From JBILVQ01 sp044370375 (GTDB taxonomy: Bacteria; Bacteroidota; Bacteroidia; UBA4408), in assembly GCA_044370375.1 (NCBI GenBank), contig JBILVQ010000108.1, forward strand, positions 1 through 10,212: a stretch of DNA of 10,212 nt. The letters run 5' to 3'. The notes beneath the pieces are model-generated. The model was given only the letters and a program-made list of their open reading frames with translations. It searched no databases and had not been told where the DNA came from. Positions 1 to 6,104 of this stretch are shown here, piece after piece. Numbering within the stretch: position 1 is the first letter of the stretch; each line of letters opens with the position of its first letter. A program made the position numbers and the translations under genes.

Positions 1-757
1 TATTGAAACTTCCGGCCAAATAAACCCCTTGCGGAGAAACACTTTGCTGGCTCATGTTGACACGAAAAGTAACTTGCACACTGTCAGGATTGGCACAATT
101 AGTACATTGTCCGAAACAAACAGGAGGCAAAGCAAAAGGAATATTGGGGACGGTTAATTGGCGATTAATAATGCCAATACCATCGGGTACACCGCACAAA
201 CCGGGAACCAACTCAAAAGTGCTTCCATTTACAAACTTATATTGAACAACCGTGGTTGTATCCAACAAAAGCGTATCTACATAAATGCCATTGCCCACAG
301 CATCCATTGGGTTGGCGCTGGTGCTGAATCCGTTGAAAGAACCGGCCAAATAAACGCCTTGGGGAGAAACAGTTTGCTGACTCATGTTCACCCTGAACAC
401 AACCGGAACAAAAAATGGAGCTGCCGGTGCACAGGAGTTATTGCAGAGATTAAAACAAACAGTGTTTAGTAGAGCAATCGGTTGATTAGGCACAGCAAGG
501 TTTCTGTTGATATTCCCTAGTCCGTCATCCAAGCCGCAGGCAATGGGAACAATTTCAAAGGAGGCACCGCTTCCTGTTCCGTTCACGAACTTGTATTGTA
601 CATTCAAGCTAGTATCCAATGCAACCGTATCTACATAAATATCATTGCCGATTAAAGTCATGGGATTGGACGATGTACTAAATCCGTTAAAAGTGCCGGC
701 CAAAAAAACACCTTGCGGGGAAACGGTTTGCCCGCTCATGTTCACCCTAAAAATAAC
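1..757 (-). repeat. Tandem protein-coding repeat, three units of about 110-118 codons (third cut by window edge)
   Basis: Unit 1 runs from about 757 to 404, unit 2 from 403 to 74, and unit 3 from 73 past the left edge. Each opens with a conserved stretch encoding FRVNMS then SPQGV-LAG. By hand alignment the first 70 or so bases of units 2 and 3 are about four-fifths identical at the DNA level. The first two units share a YKFVNG motif, a Cys-Gly pair and a Cys-x(3)-Cys-type ending. The copies are diverged enough to be old duplications, but unit number could still vary between strains. Confidence 0.85.
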
Positions 758-1561
758 ATTGCAGGTGGAAAGAGGAGCCGAACCAACCGTGTAGTTGTAA
801 TTGCTTCCCTGGTTGTTAGCCATACGAAGGGTTATCAAATCGGCATCGGCCAATTGTGCGGCTACAGAATCAAGGGTAGTAGTAAAGGCATAATAACTTA
901 CCTGTGTTCCGGCCGCCAAGCCCGGAATAACTGTAGCACCAAGGGTTGCAGCTTGATTAGGAAAAGTTACAGGTATTTTTATTGAGGTTTGCCAATTGTT
1001 GGTGGTATAACGCACAAAAACATTTTCTTCGGGAGAGCGCGGATTAAACAAAGAAACGGCAATGGCAACCGGTGTATTGGCTGAAACATTATTGGCCAAT
1101 GGCAATTGCGTAACCGGATTAGAAGGATTGAAAGCAACAGGCATATTTTGCGTAGCCATCACAATACCCTGGGTTGAATTATATCCCATGTTTTTGATAC
1201 GGGTTGTGTAATAATAATTCTGTTGCGTGGAATCTTCCAGGAAATTATCGGTGATGGTAATCCCTGCAAAAAGAGCATAATTCTGCGGCTGGTTCAAAAT
1301 TGAATTGCCGGCAGGAAATTTTCTCCATTTGTTGTAAGAGTTATCTGCCTCAATTACAAATTGATCATTCGTTGAGGCTGCCTGAAGAGTGACTGAGGGA
1401 TAACCCGGAATGTCCTCGGTCATATCATAACCCGGACCGTACCAATCGTTACGGTACTCTGCATGTAATTTAAAACTTTGTGCCTGAAGTTGCCCCGAAA
1501 CAAAAAAGGGCAAAAACAGCAGGCTCAAAAACTTAGAAAAGGATGATATTGTTGTTTTCAT
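1..1561 (-). CDS. Large secreted modular protein with tandem carbohydrate-binding-like domains (3' end outside window)
   Basis: The frame is open for 520 codons from the ATG at 1561 down to the left edge, so the C-terminus is missing. Residues 1 to about 28 form a signal peptide (Lys near the start, Leu/Phe-rich core, ending near LQAQS). Residues about 30-165 are an uncharacterised extracellular region. Residues about 165-260 resemble a module common in Bacteroidota exported proteins, with FVRYTTNNW near 183-190, VSYYAFTT and a closing DADL...NYNYTV. From residue 269 three copies follow of a CBM20/CBM48-like beta-sandwich, each starting FRVNMS-Q-VSPQGV-LAG-FNGF and the complete ones containing VQYKFVNG; they begin at 269, 387 and 497. 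The fold suggests glycan binding, but no catalytic domain is visible. A T9SS C-terminal sorting domain is expected beyond the window, which is inference. It has its own promoter and is separated from the operon upstream by 110 bases. Exact function is unknown. Confidence 0.85.
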   Translation of the reverse strand, partial: MKTTISSFSKFLSLLFLPFFVSGQLQAQSFKLHAEYRNDWYGPGYDMTEDIPGYPSVTLQAASTNDQFVIEADNSYNKWRKFPAGNSILNQPQNYALFAGITITDNFLEDSTQQNYYYTTRIKNMGYNSTQGIVMATQNMPVAFNPSNPVTQLPLANNVSANTPVAIAVSLFNPRSPEENVFVRYTTNNWQTSIKIPVTFPNQAATLGATVIPGLAAGTQVSYYAFTTTLDSVAAQLADADLITLRMANNQGSNYNYTVGSAPLSTCNVIFRVNMSGQTVSPQGVFLAGTFNGFSTSSNPMTLIGNDIYVDTVALDTSLNVQYKFVNGTGSGASFEIVPIACGLDDGLGNINRNLAVPNQPIALLNTVCFNLCNNSCAPAAPFFVPVVFRVNMSQQTVSPQGVYLAGSFNGFSTSANPMDAVGNGIYVDTLLLDTTTVVQYKFVNGSTFELVPGLCGVPDGIGIINRQLTVPNIPFALPPVCFGQCTNCANPDSVQVTFRVNMSQQSVSPQGVYLAGSFN

Positions 1562-1577
1562 GAAATGGTCTTTGTGT

Positions 1578-1609
1578 CAAAAGTACACTATTAAGCAATT
1601 ATTTACAAA
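1578..1609 (-). promoter_or_regulatory. Bacteroidota-type promoter for the secreted modular protein
   Basis: Read on the minus strand, a TTTG at 1609-1606 is followed after 20 bases by TACTTTTG at 1585-1578, a perfect match to the TAnnTTTG -7 box. Transcription would begin near 1572, leaving a leader of only about 10 bases before the ATG at 1561. No Shine-Dalgarno sequence is present, as is usual in this phylum. Confidence 0.7.
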
Positions 1610-1625
1610 TATCGAAAATAATTCG

Positions 1626-1658
1626 TAAAAATTAGGTGCATTTAACCGCCATTGCACC
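1626..1658 (-). terminator. Candidate intrinsic terminator after the DUF2490 gene
   Basis: On the minus strand GGTGCA (1658-1653) and TGCACC (1640-1635) form a six-base-pair perfect stem around a 12-base loop, followed by TAATTTTTA. It lies just past the stop codon of the three-gene operon and before the next promoter, where a terminator would be expected. The stem is short and the loop large, so it may be weak. Confidence 0.45.
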
Positions 1659-1671
1659 CCAAAAACAGGTG

Positions 1672-2430
1672 CTACTCGTTATGTGGAGGTTTTTCGGGGG
1701 CAGGTGCCGGAAGCGCAGGTTCGGCTGCTTTCTTTTTCGACTTATCTTTCTTTTTGCCCGGTAAATCATAGGCAATAGAAAGGCCTCCCACATAATTCAG
1801 CGAAGGGTTAACCCGATTATAATCAGGCTGAATCAAATAAAAAAGGCGTAGATTAAGTTTCTTGGGCAAATCGAAATTCAAAGCGGTCATATAACGAATT
1901 CTTCGCAGCGAAAAAGAGCCGCCTTCCAATCTCCAGCTTGGTTCAGCAGAAAGCGTAACACCTATCTTTTTGGTTATCGAATAACCCATCTGCAAACGAT
2001 TTCTTAAAGCCCTGGAAGGACCAAATGTTGTTATCCATTCCTCGCTTAAGAAACCATATTGTTGCTGATAAACGATTCTGTTGGCAAAAGAAAATCGTTT
2101 AAGTTTTGTTTTGAAATTGAGTCCTACCCTAAAGCGTTGTGCATCACTGAACTGATTGGTAGAAAAACGATATTGAGCCAAAACAAACAGCCATTTCCTA
2201 ATTTTATAGTCTGCATTGACATACAAATAATTGCGCTTCAATTGTGTTGCATTGTTATCGAATCTGCTTTGCCACTCAACAGAAGCAGCGAAACCCTTCG
2301 GCAAATCTTTCCGCAAGGAAATACCGGTCCAGGCTTCAAAATCGGCAATGCGTTGTGCCATAACACAACTGCCATTCAGCCCCAAACAAACAGCAAAAAA
2401 GCAAAAAAATATTTTTAACTTCCCTTTCAT
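1672..2430 (-). CDS. DUF2490-family outer-membrane beta-barrel protein
   Basis: The product has 252 residues. Residues 1 to about 26 form a signal peptide ending in VMAQ. The mature protein begins FEAWTGISLRKDLPKGF and then shows alternating aromatic/polar strands with many Arg-Tyr pairs (such as YLYVNADYKIRKWLFVLAQY), the pattern of DUF2490 proteins, which are predicted outer-membrane barrels of unknown substrate. The last strand, near GGLSIAYDL, is followed by an unusual tail at about 226-252: a run of nine residues almost all Lys (KKKDKSKKK), then a Pro/Ala-rich stretch. That tail is probably periplasmic if the barrel assignment is right. The ATG overlaps the VTC gene stop by one base (TGATG), so translation is probably coupled. 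It is the last gene of the operon and a candidate terminator follows. The family call is fairly firm; the function is unknown. Confidence 0.85.
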   Translation of the reverse strand: MKGKLKIFFCFFAVCLGLNGSCVMAQRIADFEAWTGISLRKDLPKGFAASVEWQSRFDNNATQLKRNYLYVNADYKIRKWLFVLAQYRFSTNQFSDAQRFRVGLNFKTKLKRFSFANRIVYQQQYGFLSEEWITTFGPSRALRNRLQMGYSITKKIGVTLSAEPSWRLEGGSFSLRRIRYMTALNFDLPKKLNLRLFYLIQPDYNRVNPSLNYVGGLSIAYDLPGKKKDKSKKKAAEPALPAPAPEKPPHNE

Positions 2431-3200
2431 CAGGCTGCAAAAGTTTGTCCGGTTATTTTGGCAATTTTGATAAAATTCGGTTTAAAAGCATTGTGCTTGA
2501 TGGTCTCCAGCAGTGCAACGCCACTCGAATATTTGCTGAATCCAACCTGTTCCAAATGGTATTTTTTTAATGCTTGCAAAAAAGGACTAAAAATATTGCT
2601 CTTGTCTTGTTTTATTTCAACTACCACCAAATCGTCAAGCGTAACACGCTTTTCGGCATTAAAAAAAGTAACATTAAAGTCGAGCGTAATTCTTTCGGGA
2701 GGATGAACAGAGGCAAGCGTAAGTCGGAAAAAATCAACCTGCAAAACCTGTTCAACGGGTCTTCTGCCCCATCTTCCCCAGCTCACCAAATCAAACAAAG
2801 GATCTTCAACGCCTTGGAATTCGTGCTGAATTTTTTTTCTAATTTTCAGCGTGCGATTGGTTTTGATCTTGTATTTGGTTTCGAAGTATTTTTCGCCGGT
2901 ATCTACATAATGCCTTACACGCACTTTAAAACGATTGGGCCGGCCACTGTGATGCATGCGATAAAGCAATCGATCAGGGGTATCAAAATAAATGGTTTCG
3001 TACTTAAACAAACGGTTATCGGCAATGTCGAGAACTTTGTATTGCTCTCGAATCTGGCTCAGCATATCCGGAAAATGCTTTACATGAAACACGTATTTCG
3101 AGTCGATGCGATTCAACAACTGAATGGTATCCATGCCCTTCAAATCAATGGGCTGAAAAAATCCGGCCTTATGGCGAATGCTTTCGATAAAAGATTCCAT
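2430..3200 (-). CDS. VTC-domain (polyphosphate polymerase-like, triphosphate tunnel fold) protein
   Basis: The product has 256 residues with no signal peptide or membrane segment, so it is predicted cytosolic. It matches the VTC/CYTH-like tunnel fold: RIDSKY (31-36), YFDTPDRLLY (71-80), the basic strand KVRVR (92-96), an E-x-K pair in YFETKYK (107, 109), R170 and D174 in RITLDF, E-x-K at 195/197 and SKYSSG (222-227). These Arg, Lys and Glu residues line the tunnel that binds phosphate chains and metal in Vtc4, which makes polyphosphate from ATP. The key positions look intact, so an active enzyme is plausible, but polymer synthesis by the short bacterial versions is not assured. A triphosphatase or a nucleotide-regulated role is the alternative. 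Its ATG overlaps the lipoprotein stop (TAATG) and its TGA overlaps the DUF2490 start, placing it mid-operon. No DUF4956 membrane partner is in the window. Confidence 0.88.
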   Translation of the reverse strand: MESFIESIRHKAGFFQPIDLKGMDTIQLLNRIDSKYVFHVKHFPDMLSQIREQYKVLDIADNRLFKYETIYFDTPDRLLYRMHHSGRPNRFKVRVRHYVDTGEKYFETKYKIKTNRTLKIRKKIQHEFQGVEDPLFDLVSWGRWGRRPVEQVLQVDFFRLTLASVHPPERITLDFNVTFFNAEKRVTLDDLVVVEIKQDKSNIFSPFLQALKKYHLEQVGFSKYSSGVALLETIKHNAFKPNFIKIAKITGQTFAA

Positions 3201-3592
3201 TAGTAATAGGTAATCAAATCTCTGGTAGCCACAGATTGTTTTTTATCGGAGATGACCACCCTAACGGAATCAACGACTTGTCCGGCCGGACAGGTGTCGC
3301 ACTGACCAATAACCCACACGGTATAATTGCCCTTTTGCAACCAATTAAATTCAAAAGAACCATCAAAGGAGGTGCGGGTATCATCATCCACCAATCCTTC
3401 ATTTCCGTAGGCAATAAACACACGGGTATCGGCAATGTAGCCTGAGTCTGTCTTTTGGAATGACTTGTTGATATCGTAAGAATAAACACGTCCTAAAATA
3501 CGGGCTTGTCCTCCTTCACCCTCTTCTTTTTTACAAGAATAGGCGGTGGACAAAATCAGTAGTAGGACAAAGGGCAAGAATAAATTTTTCAT
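3200..3592 (-). CDS. Small envelope lipoprotein with a carboxypeptidase-regulatory/Ig-like beta domain
   Basis: The product has 130 residues. Its lipoprotein signal peptide has a Leu-rich core and a lipobox ending AYSC, with acylated Cys20. The following KKEEGEGG is Lys- and Glu-rich, similar to the acidic surface-export signal of Bacteroidota lipoproteins, so an outer-membrane and possibly cell-surface location is inferred. Residues about 30-130 look like one transthyretin/carboxypeptidase-regulatory-type beta domain: ILGRVYSYD, then RVFIAYGNEG, DDDTRTSFDGSFEF, the typical LQKGNYTVWV, and closing VRVVISDKK. A CxxC pair at 98-101 (CDTC) could form a disulfide or bind metal. It is the first gene of the operon with the VTC and DUF2490 genes, and its stop overlaps the VTC start by one base. 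No enzymatic residues are apparent; a binding or scaffold role is the best guess. Confidence 0.8.
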   Translation of the reverse strand: MKNLFLPFVLLLILSTAYSCKKEEGEGGQARILGRVYSYDINKSFQKTDSGYIADTRVFIAYGNEGLVDDDTRTSFDGSFEFNWLQKGNYTVWVIGQCDTCPAGQVVDSVRVVISDKKQSVATRDLITYY

Positions 3593-3611
3593 GCTGGATT
3601 TAAATTCATGG

Positions 3612-3641
3612 TAAAGATGTTATTTTTTAACGATAATTCAA
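3612..3641 (-). promoter_or_regulatory. Probable promoter of the lipoprotein-VTC-DUF2490 operon
   Basis: On the minus strand TTG (3641-3639), at the end of a T-run, is followed after 19 bases by CATCTTTA (3619-3612). The -7 box departs from TAnnTTTG at its first and last positions, but the spacing equals that of the clearer promoter at 7453. It sits in the 62-base gap between the rnhA stop and the lipoprotein start, leaving a leader of about 15 bases. Read-through from marC-rnhA is also possible because no clear terminator separates them. Confidence 0.4.
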
Positions 3642-3654
3642 AAAAGGGAGGTGC

Positions 3655-4128
3655 CTAAAACAAATGACCCTTTTCTTCTTTTTCGTAACCTTCATCGCGC
3701 AGCAAATGTGATTGCTGGGCGGCCATTACAGCCAATTCATCGCAGCGTTCATTCATGGGATGGTCGTTGTGACCTTTGATCCAATGAAAAGTAACCTTGT
3801 GCCTGCGGTAAACCAACAAAAACCTACGCCACAAATCCGGATTTTTTCTTTTGGCAAAACCCTTTTTTTCCCATCCAAAAACCCATTTCAATTGAACAGA
3901 ATCCACCACATACTTACTATCGCTGTAAACATGCACTTCGCTTTCCGGAATTTTTATCATTTCAAGACCAACAATAACAGCAAGCAATTCCATGCGATTA
4001 TTGGTAGTACGCAAATAACCTTGCGAAACTTCTTTGCGGTGTGTTCCTGAAATCAAAATCAAACCGTAGCCACCTCTTCCGGGATTGCCACTGCAGGCAC
4101 CATCGGTAAACAAATCAATATGCGCCAT
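3655..4128 (-). CDS. rnhA: Ribonuclease HI
   Basis: The product has 157 residues, the usual size of RNase HI. It cleaves the RNA strand of RNA:DNA hybrids, removing Okazaki primers and R-loops in the cytoplasm. The diagnostic N-terminus is DLFTDGACSGNPGRGGYG. The four metal-binding acidic residues are present: D9, E47 (in NNRMELLAV), D70 (YSDSKYV) and D130 (NERCDELA). H120 in WIKGHNDHP is the expected catalytic histidine. The basic segment around WEKKGFAKRKNPDLW (86-100) matches the substrate-binding basic protrusion. The tail after about 137 is charged and not conserved. The ATG overlaps the MarC-family stop by one base (TAATG), so it is probably the second gene of that operon. The assignment is secure. 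Confidence 0.97.
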   Translation of the reverse strand: MAHIDLFTDGACSGNPGRGGYGLILISGTHRKEVSQGYLRTTNNRMELLAVIVGLEMIKIPESEVHVYSDSKYVVDSVQLKWVFGWEKKGFAKRKNPDLWRRFLLVYRRHKVTFHWIKGHNDHPMNERCDELAVMAAQQSHLLRDEGYEKEEKGHLF

Positions 4129-4709
4129 TACAAAGAAAAGTCGTTCATGATATTACTGCGAAACAATTTAACGGCAATGGCCAAAAGGATGACCCCAAAA
4201 ATTTTCCGAACGATGTTGAGTCCGCCCGGACCCAATAAACTTTCAATTCTTCCTGTGTTCTTCAAAACCACATAAACCAAGCTTACGTTTAGAAAAATAG
4301 CCACTACAATGTTTGGTGTATCATAATCTGATTTGAGAGAAAGCAGTGTGGTAAGGGTTCCTGCACCGGCAATCAAAGGGAAAGCAATGGGAACAATGGA
4401 TGCCGTTTCGGTGATGGTATCTTTGTACAAGGTAATGCCAAGAATCATTTCAAGGGCTATGAAAAAGAGAATAAAAGAACCGGCAATAGCGAAAGAAGAA
4501 ACATCGATACCGATAAAAGTAAGCAGGCCTTCGCCCAAAAACAAAAAGAATAGCATGATAGCCAAAGAAACCAGTGAAGCCTTGCCGGATTGAATATGAC
4601 CCACTTTTTTGCGTAAATCAACCAAAACGGGAATGGAGCCCACAATATCGATGACGGCAAACAAAACCATGGTAACGGTAACGATTTCTTTCCAGTTAAA
4701 GAGGTGCAT
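4128..4709 (-). CDS. MarC-family integral membrane protein
   Basis: From the ATG at 4709 the product has 193 residues and about six membrane segments. Family signatures are the early FAVIDIVGSIPVLVDL, GHIQSGKA, ALEMILGITLYKD, and SIVPIAFPLIAGAGTLTTLL, followed by a last segment FGVILLAIAVKL. MarC proteins lie in the inner membrane; the old link to multiple antibiotic resistance was not upheld and the transported substrate is unknown. I chose 4709 because homologs start close to the NWKEI motif and because a good -7 box lies just upstream. The same frame stays open to an ATG at 4880, which would add 57 mostly hydrophobic residues and make 250, longer than the family usually is. The stop overlaps the rnhA start. 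The family is certain; the start is less so. Confidence 0.9.
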   Translation of the reverse strand: MHLFNWKEIVTVTMVLFAVIDIVGSIPVLVDLRKKVGHIQSGKASLVSLAIMLFFLFLGEGLLTFIGIDVSSFAIAGSFILFFIALEMILGITLYKDTITETASIVPIAFPLIAGAGTLTTLLSLKSDYDTPNIVVAIFLNVSLVYVVLKNTGRIESLLGPGGLNIVRKIFGVILLAIAVKLFRSNIMNDFSL

Positions 4710-4726
4710 AAGGGAAAATTGTGGGG

Positions 4727-4734
4727 CAAAGGTA
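4727..4734 (-). promoter_or_regulatory. -7 promoter box for the MarC-family gene and rnhA
   Basis: TACCTTTG on the minus strand is a perfect TAnnTTTG -7 box. It would start transcription near 4721, about 12 bases before the preferred ATG at 4709. The -33 region shows only a T-rich GGTTTTC and no clear TTG. If real, it rules out the ATG at 4880 for this transcript. Confidence 0.5.
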
Positions 4735-4789
4735 ATCGCAAAAAGCACTAAGAAAACCGAAATTAAAATAATCTCTTCAGGTATTAATG

Positions 4790-4797
4790 CAAACCTA
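4790..4797 (-). promoter_or_regulatory. Possible second -7 box upstream of the MarC-family gene
   Basis: TAGGTTTG on the minus strand also fits TAnnTTTG and would give a leader of about 75 bases to the ATG at 4709. The -33 region is poor (a TTTC about 17 bases upstream). It could be a second start site or chance in an AT-rich spacer. Confidence 0.22.
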
Positions 4798-4905
4798 CTA
4801 AAACTTAATCCCACGAAATTGCCGCACCAAAAACAAGCAACAAAAAATGCAAACCATGGCAAACGGAGGTCAATAAACAACTGGTTTTAAGACCATTATA
4901 AAGGC

Positions 4906-4937
4906 TTCGGCAATCCCCCCAAATATTCTTACCTTTG
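4906..4937 (+). promoter_or_regulatory. Promoter of the rbfA operon, giving a near-leaderless mRNA
   Basis: TACCTTTG at 4930-4937 is a perfect -7 box. Twenty bases upstream lies TTCG (4906-4909), one mismatch from TTTG. Transcription would begin around 4942-4943, immediately before the ATG at 4944. The TTG inside the box (4935) is in frame with rbfA but is better read as promoter than as a start codon. Confidence 0.6.
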
Positions 4938-4943
4938 CCCATT

Positions 4944-5282
4944 ATGGAAAGCACTCGTCAACTCAAGGTGGCCCGTTTGGTGCAAAAAGAAATGGCCGAA
5001 ATCTTTCAGCGCGAATGCGGTGGAATGTTCAATCGTGCACTCATCAGCGTAACCATTGTAAGGATTAGTCCCGACCTCTCCTTTGCCAAAGTTTACCTTA
5101 GCATTTTCGGTACCGAAGATAAAGAAGCCACCATTGAAATGGTAAAGGACCATCACAACGAGTTGCGCAGAAAACTGGGATCAAGAGTGGGCAAGCAATT
5201 GCGCATTGTGCCCGACATTGCATTTTACCTGGACGACTCGGTTGACTATGCACAAAAAATAAACGAATTATTAAATAAGTAG
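4944..5282 (+). CDS. rbfA: 30S ribosome-binding factor RbfA
   Basis: The product has 112 residues, normal for RbfA, a small KH-fold protein that binds the immature 30S subunit near the 5' end of 16S rRNA and helps late maturation and cold adaptation. The family pattern is clear: an N-terminal helix with STRQLKVARLVQKEMAEIFQ, then ISVTIVRISPDLSFAKVYLS, a central helix with ELRRKLGSRVGKQLRI, the characteristic VPDIAFYLDDSVDYAQKI, and a short closing helix ELLNK. The ATG at 4944 is preferred over an in-frame TTG at 4935, which falls inside the promoter box and would add MPI. It is the first gene of a three-gene plus-strand run, with nine bases to the methyltransferase gene. Divergent from the MarC-family gene. 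Confidence 0.95.
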   Translation: MESTRQLKVARLVQKEMAEIFQRECGGMFNRALISVTIVRISPDLSFAKVYLSIFGTEDKEATIEMVKDHHNELRRKLGSRVGKQLRIVPDIAFYLDDSVDYAQKINELLNK

Positions 5283-5291
5283 TTTCCTTCC

Positions 5292-6101
5292 ATGCAATAC
5301 GATCCCATCAAAAGATCATTGGGCGAGGTTTTTAACCACAATCCGCTTCTTAGAAAATTATTTTACGGTCTTTTAAATTTACTTCTTCTGCGCACCTGGC
5401 ACATTCATCGTGAACTAAAGGCTTGGGCCAAAAAAGCTCCGGCACAGCCTCAAATTCTTGATGCAGGCATGGGCTTTGGTCAGTACTCCTGGTACATGAG
5501 TCAAAAGTTTCCTTCCTCCACCATCACTGCCGTGGATGTAAAAGACGAACAGGTGGCAGACTGTAATCAATTCTTTACGCAAACAGGGGTTAACAACAGG
5601 GTTAAAGCCATGGTTGACGATTTAACCACTTATGTTGAACCCGAAAAATATGATTTGGTATTGTGCGTAGATGTAATGGAACACATTGAACCCGATGTGC
5701 AGGTTTTTAAAAATTATGTTGCCTCGATGAAAAAAGGAGGAATGTTGCTTATTTCAACTCCCTCCGACCAGGGTGGCTCCGATGTGCATGATGACGGAGA
5801 AACTTCTTTCATTGAAGAACATGTGCGCGATGGGTACAATGTAAACGACATGGCCGAAAAATTAAAGCTGGCAGGCTTTTCTAAATCAGAAATTTTATAC
5901 TCTTACGGTACACCCGGAAAGATTTCATGGCGCTTATCCATGAAATATCCCATCTTAATGTTAGGAAAAAGCAAGGCATTTTTCGTTCTATTGCCTTTTT
6001 ATTACCTACTCTTTTTCCCTTTCTGTTATGTACTAAACTATTTGGATGCAAGCATGAAACATCCAACCGGTACGGGATTAATTGTAAAAGCCTGGAAGTA
6101 A
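5292..6101 (+). CDS. Class I SAM-dependent methyltransferase, membrane-associated C-terminus, target unknown
   Basis: The product has 269 residues. The Rossmann methyltransferase core is clear: SAM-binding motif I ILDAGMGFGQYSW with Gly-rich DAGMGFG at 57-63, the acidic residue D82 ending strand 2 (ITAVDVK), D109/D110 in motif III, and motif IV YDLVLCVDVMEHIEPD (120-134), then KKGGMLLISTPS. A hydrophobic N-terminal helix with the LLLLRTWHIHREL element (about 30-42) precedes the core. A strongly hydrophobic stretch at about 229-250 (FFVLLPFYYLLFFPF) near the end suggests a membrane anchor or a lipid-like substrate. Located between rbfA (nine bases) and the LolC/E-type permease gene (three bases), so co-transcription is likely. 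The fold is certain. The substrate is not: ribosomal, lipid and small-molecule targets are all open. Confidence 0.88.
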   Translation: MQYDPIKRSLGEVFNHNPLLRKLFYGLLNLLLLRTWHIHRELKAWAKKAPAQPQILDAGMGFGQYSWYMSQKFPSSTITAVDVKDEQVADCNQFFTQTGVNNRVKAMVDDLTTYVEPEKYDLVLCVDVMEHIEPDVQVFKNYVASMKKGGMLLISTPSDQGGSDVHDDGETSFIEEHVRDGYNVNDMAEKLKLAGFSKSEILYSYGTPGKISWRLSMKYPILMLGKSKAFFVLLPFYYLLFFPFCYVLNYLDASMKHPTGTGLIVKAWK

Positions 6102-6104
6102 TTC

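Noticed and set aside
54..985. Short plus-strand open frames opposite the left-edge secreted protein, with similar sequences recurring.
   Set aside because: Their mutual similarity comes from the tandem domain repeats on the minus strand, which is one continuous coding frame.
2574..3203. A 209-codon open frame on the plus strand opposite the VTC gene.
   Set aside because: It lies antisense to a gene with clear family motifs, has no promoter or recognisable protein features, and its length follows from the codon use of the real gene.
3623..3645. T6/A6 inverted repeat in the gap between rnhA and the lipoprotein gene, as a possible terminator.
   Set aside because: The stem is only A-T pairs with an 11-base loop and overlaps the likely promoter spacer, so it would not be stable.
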